Of a stretch of DNA of 8,112 bases, positions 1 through 5,075 are shown piece after piece. How positions within the stretch are numbered: the first letter of the stretch is position 1; every line of letters begins with the position of its first letter. A program made the position numbers and the translations under genes. The notes under the pieces were generated by a model. The model saw only the letters and a program-made list of their open reading frames with translations. It did no database searches and was not told the DNA's origin. The stretch spans positions 1 to 8,112 of the forward strand of contig CAIKVF010000104.1 of the NCBI GenBank assembly GCA_903830745.1. The letters run 5' to 3'. Source of the DNA: an uncultured Actinomycetes bacterium (GTDB lineage: Bacteria > Actinomycetota > Acidimicrobiia > Acidimicrobiales > RAAP-2).

Positions 1-756
1 CTTCGCATTCCGTACCGCAAGCTCGCAAAACTCCACCCCGCACAAATTGCTGACCTTGTTGAACAAGCAAGTCACGAAGAGGGTGAAGAGATTATTGAAG
101 CAGTTGGACTCGACCGTGAGCTCGAAGCCGACGTCTTTGAAGAGCTCGACACTGAGCACCAATTGGAGTTTCTAGAGGACCGCACTGACGTTGATGCTGC
201 CCGACTGTTATCGCGCATGGAGCCAGACAACGCGGCTGACCTGATTAACGAAATCGACCAGGACCGTCGACTCACCATCCTTGAGTCGCTACCTGCTGAT
301 CAGCAGTCCAAGGTAAGACACCTTCTTTCCTACAACGCTGACACCGCTGGTGGACTAATGAACCCTGACTTTGTTTCAGTGCCAGCAACTGCCACGGTCG
401 CAGAAGCACTCGACGCTGTTCGTAGTTCTAACGTTCCCGGTGAGTCGCTGCACGTGGTGTTCGTGTTGGATGAAAACGGACAACCAATTGGCGCTTCTTC
501 ACTAGCCCCACTCGTTCGCGCTCGTGATACTGACCTGGCACTCAGTGTTGCTCGCACTCAATTAACGCACGTGCACCCCGAATGGGACATGCACCGCGTC
601 GCTCGAAAAATGAGTGACTTCAATCTGACTGTCTTGCCGGTGCTCGATGCAGAGCACGGAAAGATGATTGGTGTAGTAACGGTTGACGACCTGCTCGAAG
701 AGCTCCTCCCTCAGGGATGGCGCCGCGAGTTTGGAATGACTGCGGTGGAGGAATAA
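1..756 (+). CDS. MgtE N-terminal domain plus tandem CBS domain protein (5' end outside window)
   Basis: The frame is open from base 1 to a TAA at 754-756, giving the last 251 residues. Fragment residues 1 to about 113 are an acidic helical region with repeats of the kind xLHPAQIADLVEQ and MEPDNAADLINEI, as in the Mg2+-responsive superhelical N domain of MgtE. The junction motif TAGGLM lies at about 115-120. Two CBS domains follow (about 121-172 and 183-236), the second ending VIGVVTVDDLLEELL in style. The protein stops about 15 residues later, so the five-helix membrane pore of true MgtE is absent. It should be a soluble cytosolic protein. In MgtE this module senses cytosolic Mg2+ and closes the channel; a similar sensing role here is inferred. 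Related actinobacterial proteins often carry extra N-terminal sequence, which would lie outside the window. The next gene is an NRAMP-fold transporter with Mg-type site residues, suggesting the sensor acts on it or in the same pathway. The family call is firm, the role inferred. Confidence 0.88.
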   Translation, partial: LRIPYRKLAKLHPAQIADLVEQASHEEGEEIIEAVGLDRELEADVFEELDTEHQLEFLEDRTDVDAARLLSRMEPDNAADLINEIDQDRRLTILESLPADQQSKVRHLLSYNADTAGGLMNPDFVSVPATATVAEALDAVRSSNVPGESLHVVFVLDENGQPIGASSLAPLVRARDTDLALSVARTQLTHVHPEWDMHRVARKMSDFNLTVLPVLDAEHGKMIGVVTVDDLLEELLPQGWRREFGMTAVEE

Positions 757-786
757 TGAACCGCGTCATTTTTTGTCTCGTTCAAA

Positions 787-808
787 GGGGGCCTTTCTGA
801 AACCCCCC
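787..808 (+). terminator. GC hairpin after the MgtE-N/CBS gene, possible terminator or attenuator
   Basis: GGGGG (787-791) can pair with the C run at 803-808, and TTT (794-796) with AAA (800-802) inside it. No T run follows on the plus strand, so this is not a classical intrinsic terminator. A weaker AATGA/TCATT hairpin with six T bases (755-774) sits just upstream at the stop codon. Either could end the first gene or act in the leader of the transporter gene. The structure is visible; the function is a guess. Confidence 0.35.
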
Positions 809-812
809 AGTT

Positions 813-828
813 GTGACCGTCAGGTCAC
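813..828 (+). promoter_or_regulatory. Inverted repeat GTGACC-4-GGTCAC upstream of the NRAMP-family gene
   Basis: GTGACC (813-818) and GGTCAC (823-828) are perfect inverted 6-mers around the spacer GTCA. The element lies 107 bases before the transporter start. It could be a dimeric repressor operator or a small RNA hairpin. TTGTGA (811-816), overlapping its left arm, could serve as a -35 with a poor -10 around 834-840 (TTACTA/TACTAC). I do not recognise the site as a known regulator box. Confidence 0.35.
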
Positions 829-922
829 CTTAATTACTACGCAACTTCGCACAATTCCACTGACAGCGCTCTAGTCCTGTCCTGGTTTCTGCGTGGTTGT
901 TCGCAAGCCACACAGAGACGAG

Positions 923-928
923 AGGAGG
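923..928 (+). promoter_or_regulatory. Ribosome binding site that fixes the transporter start
   Basis: AGGAGG at 923-928 lies six bases before an in-frame GTG at 935. This is an ideal Shine-Dalgarno arrangement and argues against the upstream ATG at 893, which would place the site inside the coding region and add 14 polar residues of no family value. Confidence 0.85.
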
Positions 929-934
929 TGGAGC

Positions 935-2512
935 GTGAGCGAGCAGCACAAGGAACAGAAGATCAGTGGTGCCTTTGGCACTATTTCAGAAAACGATGTA
1001 ACAAGCCGCAAGGGACTTCGCGCGCGCTTCCTTACGTTGATGGCCATTATTGGTCCCGGCCTCATTGTGATGGTCGGAGACAATGACGCCGGTGGTGTCT
1101 CCACCTACGCCCAAGCGGGCCAAAACTTCGGGTACACACTCTTGTGGGTACTACCTCTACTCATTCCTGTTCTCATCATCAACCAAGAGATGGTCGCACG
1201 TCTCGGTGCAGTTACTGGTGTTGGCCATGGTCGACTAATTCGTGAACGCATTGGTCGCAACTGGGGCAATGTTTCCATTGGATCAATTCTTCTTCTTAAC
1301 TTCCTCATCATCATTACTGAGTTCATTGGAATCTCACTCTCCATGGATTACTTCGGTGTGAGTCCCTACATTTCTGTGCCGGCTGCAGTAATTCTTCTCT
1401 TCGTAGTAACGGCGTCTGGTTCATTTGCGCGCTGGGAACGCTTCATGATGCTCTTTGTGGCGGTCAACCTTTTCGTTGCTCCACTCGTACTTCTTTCTAA
1501 ACCTCACTACGCAGTTGCAATACATCACTCAGTCATCCCAGGAATTCGAGGCGGTGCTACGTCGAGCGCAGTGCTGCTCATCATTTCAATTATTGGAACC
1601 ACCGTTGCTCCTTGGCAGCTGTACTTCCAGCAGTCAAACATTGTTGACAAGAAGATCACGCCACGTTGGCTTAACTACGAGCGCGTTGACACCGTGCTTG
1701 GCTCCTTCATTGTGGTTATTGGTGCTTCAGCATTAATGGCCGCTAGCGCTGCTGGTCTTTCACACCACGGTGGGGTCAACTCATTTACGAACGCGCTTGG
1801 AGTTGCAAAGGGATTCTCACAACATGTTGGACATGGAACTGGTGCGCTCTTTGCGATTCTGCTCCTTAACGCATCAGTGATTGGCGCAGCCGCAGTGACG
1901 TTAGCTAGTTCGTACGCACTTTCTGATCTCTCTGGTTCTCGCCAGTCACTCAACGCACGACTACGTGACGCAAAGGGATTCTTCGGTGCCTTTGCAGGAC
2001 TACTCACAGTCGCTGGAATTGTGACGCTGATTCCAGGTGCACCACTTGGCATCATCACCCTCGCAGTTCAGGCAATGTGTGGACTGATGTTGCCGAGCAC
2101 GACAATCTTTGTTCTTCTTCTCTGCAACGACCGAGAGATTCTTGGTCCATGGGTTAACTCAAAGTGGTTGAACGCAGTCGCTACGACCATTGTCACTGTG
2201 CTCGTTGTCTTGTCGGTAACCATGATGGTTTCGACACTCTTCACGGGAATCAACGTACTTAAGCTACTTAGCGTCTTGTCAGTCATTGCTGGGGTGGGAC
2301 TAGTGATTGGACTGCCTATTGGACTACTGCGCTCGCCAGCGAAGATCAAGTACGACGTAAACAAGCGTGACTGGCGTACCCCTCGACTCACCTTGCTGGC
2401 CCCTGTGCCAAAAACTAGGGCTCGCAAACTTCTGCTGCGCTGCGTGGGGACATACCTCTTGGTTGCGGGAGTGCTTTTGGTGGTGCGAATCGTTCAACTC
2501 GCTACGTCCTAA
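935..2512 (+). CDS. NRAMP/SLC11-family transporter, NRMT-like (probable Mg2+ transporter)
   Basis: 525 residues from GTG 935, chosen for its AGGAGG site. About 12-13 hydrophobic segments can be counted by eye, the last near 499-521, compared with 11-12 in typical NRAMPs. The family signature GPG is at 40-42 in segment 1. The classical metal-binding motif DPGN is DAGG here (51-54): the aspartate is kept and the asparagine is replaced by glycine. In segment 6 the usual ATVMPH region reads TTVAPW (222-227): the soft-metal methionine is alanine and the histidine is tryptophan. From memory, these are the changes that mark NRAMP-related magnesium transporters (the Eggerthella lenta type), which have a wider site for hydrated Mg2+. 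It sits in the cytoplasmic membrane. The preceding gene encodes a soluble MgtE-type Mg sensor, which supports Mg2+ as substrate; Mn2+ may also be carried. The family is certain and the substrate inferred. The gene ends nine bases before the next coding region. Confidence 0.9.
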   Translation: MSEQHKEQKISGAFGTISENDVTSRKGLRARFLTLMAIIGPGLIVMVGDNDAGGVSTYAQAGQNFGYTLLWVLPLLIPVLIINQEMVARLGAVTGVGHGRLIRERIGRNWGNVSIGSILLLNFLIIITEFIGISLSMDYFGVSPYISVPAAVILLFVVTASGSFARWERFMMLFVAVNLFVAPLVLLSKPHYAVAIHHSVIPGIRGGATSSAVLLIISIIGTTVAPWQLYFQQSNIVDKKITPRWLNYERVDTVLGSFIVVIGASALMAASAAGLSHHGGVNSFTNALGVAKGFSQHVGHGTGALFAILLLNASVIGAAAVTLASSYALSDLSGSRQSLNARLRDAKGFFGAFAGLLTVAGIVTLIPGAPLGIITLAVQAMCGLMLPSTTIFVLLLCNDREILGPWVNSKWLNAVATTIVTVLVVLSVTMMVSTLFTGINVLKLLSVLSVIAGVGLVIGLPIGLLRSPAKIKYDVNKRDWRTPRLTLLAPVPKTRARKLLLRCVGTYLLVAGVLLVVRIVQLATS

Positions 2513-2515
2513 CAT
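2510..2515 (+). promoter_or_regulatory. Candidate -10 box for a leaderless transcript of the first amidase
   Basis: TAACAT fits the actinobacterial TANNNT -10 pattern and overlaps the stop codon of the transporter gene. Its last T is exactly seven positions before the A of ATG 2522, so transcription could start at the first base of the codon. No Shine-Dalgarno sequence is visible in the nine-base gap, which fits leaderless translation. No clear -35 is present, so chance or translational coupling remain possible. Confidence 0.3.
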
Positions 2516-2521
2516 TGTCCT

Positions 2522-3343
2522 ATGGCGTACGCAAAATCAATCGCAATAATCCACGCTCATCCAGATGACGAGGCGATTTTCACTTCAGGAGTGTCATCGC
2601 ACTTCGCTGAACTTGGATTTGATCTAACACTTATTACTTGCACCAATGGATCACTCGGTCGTGACGATCAGGGTCGTGAAGGCAATCACCCAGAACACAA
2701 CACTGAATGGACAATTGCTACGCGTGCCGCCGAACTCGAAAAGTCTGCAAAGTTAGTGGGCTTTAATCGTGTGTTCAACCTCGGATACGACGACTCAGGT
2801 CTTCCTGAGTGGGATCAGTTCAAGAATCCCAATGCCTTTGTTAATGCTGACTTCGAAGAAGCATCGCAGAAGATGGGCGCAATCATTAATGAAGTACAAG
2901 CAATGGTTCTCATTACGTACGACGAAAATGGCTTCTACGGACACCCAGATCACATCATGGCGAACCGTGTCACTGGGCGTGCTGCCTACATCGCAATGTG
3001 CCCACAACGTATCTACTACCCAGTTATGCCACAGCGCATTATGGAAGAGTTCATTCCCGCAGCGAAGGCGAAGGGGATCGAGCTTCCTGAATGGATTCTT
3101 CGCGCAGTGACAGATACGCCAGATGAATTTGTTGACTCGACAATGGATGTTCGTAAATTTGCAAAGATCAAACAGCAGGCGATCCTTACTCATGCGTCTC
3201 AGATTGATAACAGTGACATTGCGAACATGGACGAAGAGCTCTTTATGATGCTTTTTGGTACTGAGTATTACCACCGTGCATGGAGTCGCATCCCAACGAC
3301 GGAAGACGCAACCGATCTCTTTGGAGGAATGCCAGTTGACTAA
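2522..3343 (+). CDS. LmbE/PIG-L family zinc amidase (MshB/Mca-like), first paralogue
   Basis: 273 residues. The N-terminal motif AHPDDE (12-17) supplies the zinc ligands His13 and Asp16 and the catalytic Asp15. The second motif TYDENGFYGHPDH (132-144) supplies the third ligand His144, the assisting His141 and the mobile Tyr139 known in MshB. THASQI at 223-228 matches the AHATQ region of MshB and Mca. The fold is a Rossmann-like hydrolase, cytosolic with no signal peptide. Family members remove acetyl groups from GlcNAc-inositol (MshB) or cleave mycothiol S-conjugates (Mca). The sequence style (LGYDDSG, YDENG) is closer to Mca than to distant sugar deacetylases, but the exact substrate cannot be read. 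There is no ribosome binding site in the nine-base gap after the transporter, so translation is coupled or leaderless. It overlaps its paralogue by eight bases, implying one transcript. Confidence 0.9.
   Translation: MAYAKSIAIIHAHPDDEAIFTSGVSSHFAELGFDLTLITCTNGSLGRDDQGREGNHPEHNTEWTIATRAAELEKSAKLVGFNRVFNLGYDDSGLPEWDQFKNPNAFVNADFEEASQKMGAIINEVQAMVLITYDENGFYGHPDHIMANRVTGRAAYIAMCPQRIYYPVMPQRIMEEFIPAAKAKGIELPEWILRAVTDTPDEFVDSTMDVRKFAKIKQQAILTHASQIDNSDIANMDEELFMMLFGTEYYHRAWSRIPTTEDATDLFGGMPVD
3323..3328 (+). promoter_or_regulatory. Ribosome binding site that fixes a TTG start for the second amidase
   Basis: GGAGGA at 3323-3328, inside the end of the first amidase gene, is seven bases before an in-frame TTG at 3336. 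The other candidates, ATG at 3255 and TTG at 3345, are respectively 81 bases too early and 16 bases from the site. Starting at 3336 gives MTNLTFLAVHAHPDDE, the normal N terminus of this family. Confidence 0.75.
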
Positions 3344-4190
3344 TTTGACCTTTCTAGCGGTGCACGCGCATCCAGATGATGAAGCCAGCTCAACTGGTGG
3401 CGTTTACCCGCTACTTCACGACCAAGGGATTCGAACAGTGCTTGTTACGTGCACCAACGGTGAATGTGGCGACGCACTTGATGGCGCCAAGCCTGACGCT
3501 GACCACCACGACGGGGACGCAGTTGCAGAGATTCGCAGAGTCGAGCTCGATAACGCAGTAAAGATCCTTGGCATTGACAGGCTTGTGCGACTTGGATACC
3601 GCGACTCAGGAATGATGGGGTGGCCACAGAACGCTGACCCAGACAGTTTTTGGGCAGCTGACGTGAACGATGCGGCAAAGCGACTTGCTGAAATCATTAG
3701 GGAAGAAAGTCCGCAGGTCATTGTTACGTACAACGAGATTGGTTTCTACGGACACCCTGACCACATTCAGGCGAACCGAATCACTCTTGCGGCATTAGAG
3801 CTGATTGACTACGAACCAACGTTGTATTACAACGCAATCCCAGACTCAGTGATGGCAATCTACCGTGCACGCTGGGAAGAAGAAGACCGCCTGAAGCGTG
3901 AAGAAGACGAGAAGAAGGGGATTGTCAGAGCTCCTGAACCAGAACCTGAAGAACCGCTCAACATGGGTACCCCGGACGACAAGATTGGCGCGAGAGTCGA
4001 CGTTTCAACTGCGAACTCTCGTAAGTTTGACGCACTCGCAGCACACGCTTCACAGATCTCTGATTCTTTCTGGATGAAGATGGGCAAAGAGCAGTTCATG
4101 CAGGTAATGGTCAACGAATGGTTCTTTCGTGTTACTAATCCAAACAGTCTTGTTGGCTGTGTTGACGATATCTTCGCTGGGTACCGGTAG
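3336..4190 (+). CDS. LmbE/PIG-L family zinc amidase (Mca-like), second paralogue
   Basis: 284 residues from TTG 3336, overlapping the previous gene by eight bases. The zinc site is intact: AHPDDE at 11-16 (His12, Asp14, Asp15) and HPDH at 140-143. The loop before HPDH reads TYNEIGFYG, with asparagine and isoleucine where the upstream paralogue has aspartate and asparagine. Residues 179-207 form a highly charged, then Pro-Glu-rich insert (RWEEEDRLKREEDEKK, then PEPEPEEP) that the paralogue lacks; it is probably a flexible helix plus linker. AAHASQISDSFW (236-246) matches the AHATQ...WF region of Mca. It is a cytosolic zinc amidase. Mycothiol-conjugate cleavage or GlcNAc-Ins deacetylation is the leading guess. 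The tandem arrangement suggests an old duplication with divided function. Alternatively one gene supplies the MshB activity and the other the Mca activity. Confidence 0.9.
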   Translation: MTNLTFLAVHAHPDDEASSTGGVYPLLHDQGIRTVLVTCTNGECGDALDGAKPDADHHDGDAVAEIRRVELDNAVKILGIDRLVRLGYRDSGMMGWPQNADPDSFWAADVNDAAKRLAEIIREESPQVIVTYNEIGFYGHPDHIQANRITLAALELIDYEPTLYYNAIPDSVMAIYRARWEEEDRLKREEDEKKGIVRAPEPEPEEPLNMGTPDDKIGARVDVSTANSRKFDALAAHASQISDSFWMKMGKEQFMQVMVNEWFFRVTNPNSLVGCVDDIFAGYR

Positions 4191-4219
4191 ATCCACGACA
4201 GTTGTGTACTGAGGAGATT

Positions 4220-4243
4220 TTGTATTACAAATTGTGATACAAT
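4220..4243 (+). promoter_or_regulatory. 23-bp palindromic operator over an extended -10 promoter
   Basis: The arms TTGTATTACAA (4220-4230) and TTGTGATACAA (4232-4242) form a palindrome in which 20 of 23 positions, counting both arms, are symmetric. Only the centre and one base pair break it. TACAAT (4238-4243), preceded by TG and one base, is an extended -10 box. Transcription should begin at about 4249-4250, at the antitoxin ATG. A dimeric ribbon-helix-helix antitoxin bound here would block RNA polymerase, giving the usual conditional autoregulation of a type II toxin-antitoxin operon. Confidence 0.7.
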
Positions 4244-4248
4244 TAGTC

Positions 4249-4494
4249 ATGGTGAAAAGTCAAGGAATAGCAGTATCAGTAAGGCTCGATAGCGATGCAC
4301 TTCGAGCTCTCAAAATTCTCGAATCCACAGGGATGACACGCTCGGAAGCAATTCGCGCATCACTATTAGAAGCCGCATTGAAGAAGAGGCACCACGACCA
4401 AATACGCCTGGAAGTTGCAGCAGTTGCTGCTGACGAAGATGATCGACGAGAGATGTTAGAGATCGCACAGTTCATGAGCACACTTAATGAATAG
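4249..4494 (+). CDS. Ribbon-helix-helix antitoxin of a MazF-type toxin-antitoxin pair
   Basis: 81 residues. The N terminus has the pattern of a ribbon-helix-helix DNA-binding fold: strand IAVSVRL (7-13), helix A (about 14-27, DSDALRALKILEST), turn GMTR, helix B (31-44, SEAIRASLLEAAL). The charged C-terminal half (45-81, with ADEDDRREMLEIAQF) is the expected toxin-wrapping tail. ATG 4249 is preferred because it lies at the predicted transcription start; no Shine-Dalgarno is present, so the message is probably leaderless. GTG 4252 is an alternative. A GTG at 4234 lies inside the operator and is unlikely. It overlaps the toxin gene by eight bases. It should neutralise the toxin and repress the operon through the palindrome. 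Confidence 0.82.
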   Translation: MVKSQGIAVSVRLDSDALRALKILESTGMTRSEAIRASLLEAALKKRHHDQIRLEVAAVAADEDDRREMLEIAQFMSTLNE

Positions 4495-4804
4495 GGGCGA
4501 TGTGTTCGAGTTCCGCATTCAAAAGTCAAAAGGCCACGAGCAAAGTGGCGTTCGACTAGGTGTTGTGGTCCAGTCTGACTTAATGAACAAACTCTCTACC
4601 GTTCTTGTTGCACCAACGTCTAAGAGCGCACGCGCAGCGTCGTTCCGCCCTCTTATTACTATCGGAGGCGAAGAAACAAAAGTTCTCGTCGAGCAAATTG
4701 CTGTTGCTGATTCACAAAGACTCGGCAAAAAGGTAGGAAGTCTTAGCTCTGAGGAACTCTGGAGTTTGGACGATGCAATCTCACTTGTGATGGGTCTCGG
4801 GTAA
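4487..4804 (+). CDS. mazF: MazF/PemK-family endoribonuclease toxin
   Basis: 105 residues, the normal size for the family. Landmarks in order: RGDVFEF (3-9), the loop GHEQSGVR (16-23) with the arginine that aligns to catalytic Arg25 of Bacillus MazF, the strand GVVVQSD (25-31), VLVAPTS (39-45) where Thr44 or Ser45 takes the place of the catalytic threonine, FRPLITI (53-59), and VLVEQIAVADSQRL (66-79), the conserved dimer and core strand. All the main elements are present, so the toxin looks intact. It should cut mRNA or structured RNA at short specific sequences and slow growth when the antitoxin is lost. It begins inside the antitoxin gene (eight-base overlap), so translation is coupled and toxin output stays tied to the antitoxin. 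The cleavage site cannot be predicted from this sequence. Confidence 0.88.
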   Translation: MNRGDVFEFRIQKSKGHEQSGVRLGVVVQSDLMNKLSTVLVAPTSKSARAASFRPLITIGGEETKVLVEQIAVADSQRLGKKVGSLSSEELWSLDDAISLVMGLG

Positions 4805-4838
4805 AAAATAAATAAGAAATGGTTGCTCTAAGAATTTC

Positions 4839-4868
4839 ATAAGTGCTGTGATACTTATTTTTCTTTTA
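4839..4868 (+). terminator. Weak intrinsic terminator after the toxin-antitoxin operon
   Basis: ATAAGT (4839-4844) and ACTTAT (4853-4858) form a 6-bp stem with an eight-base loop, followed by a T-rich tract (4859-4867 with one C). AAATAAG (4810-4816) can also pair with CTTATTT (4854-4860) to enclose a larger loop. The stem is AT-rich and weak. The same bases contain TGATACTTAT, which could be an extended -10, so a promoter is the alternative reading. Confidence 0.42.
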
Positions 4869-4932
4869 TGCACATTTAATTAGCGTTACATGTTGGACTC
4901 CTAGCTTTGTAGGCATAGAGAAAGGAGATCAA

Positions 4933-5028
4933 ATGACACACGTAATCGTTTTCGCACTCCCACTTACATTTTTCATTGGCGTAGGAGTATTTATACACAA
5001 CCTAAGTAAGTTTGTAATTCAGAAGTAA
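4933..5028 (+). CDS. 31-residue single-span membrane microprotein
   Basis: An ATG at 4933 runs 31 codons to TAA 5026-5028. AAAGGAG (4921-4927) lies five bases before the start, one of the best ribosome binding sites in the window. Residues 4-21 (VIVFALPLTFFIGVGVFI) are one continuous hydrophobic span. The tail HNLSKFVIQK is polar with two lysines and should be cytoplasmic, giving an N-out topology. A strong terminator starts at the stop codon, so this is a compact transcription unit. TTTAAT at 4875-4880 is a possible -10. I do not recognise the protein. It resembles in shape small helper subunits (KdpF- or CydX-like) or hydrophobic type I toxins; no antisense RNA or partner gene is evident. 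Signals for translation are strong, function is unknown. Confidence 0.68.
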   Translation: MTHVIVFALPLTFFIGVGVFIHNLSKFVIQK

Positions 5029-5071
5029 ATAAAAATGGCCCCCAGGGAAATCCCTGGGGGCCATTTTTATT
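5028..5071. terminator. Strong bidirectional intrinsic terminator
   Basis: A perfect 21-bp inverted repeat (5028-5048 and 5051-5071) has a GC-rich core (GGCCCCCAGGG, 5037-5047), a tight loop of about four bases, and A runs on the left and T runs on the right. It can stop transcripts from both sides: the microprotein on the plus strand and ahcY on the minus strand. It begins on the last base of the microprotein stop codon and ends four bases before the ahcY stop. Confidence 0.95.
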
Positions 5072-5075
5072 GTTC

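Noticed and set aside
893..934. Upstream ATG as the transporter start
   Set aside because: AGGAGG at 923-928 is perfectly spaced for GTG 935, and the extra residues are polar and unlike the family.
757..934. M-box magnesium riboswitch before the transporter
   Set aside because: I looked for the conserved M-box core and did not find it; the hairpins seen do not follow that layout.
1675..2058. 127-codon minus-strand open frame opposite the transporter
   Set aside because: Its composition reflects antisense of membrane-helix codons; no start signals and no recognisable domain.
2795..3274. 159-codon minus-strand open frame inside the first amidase
   Set aside because: It lies wholly opposite a clear zinc amidase gene, has no ribosome binding site and shows no domain pattern; it is a shadow frame.
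3255..3335. ATG 3255 as the start of the second amidase
   Set aside because: It would overlap the first amidase by 89 bases; GGAGGA fits TTG 3336 and gives the normal family N terminus.
4893..4921. TTGGAC-17-TAGAGA as promoter of the microprotein
   Set aside because: Transcription would start after the ribosome binding site (4921-4927), so it cannot drive the arrangement seen.
4191..5075. Genomic island or insertion element around the toxin-antitoxin pair
   Set aside because: The stretch is more AT-rich, but no transposase, integrase, terminal repeats, tRNA or direct repeats are visible.
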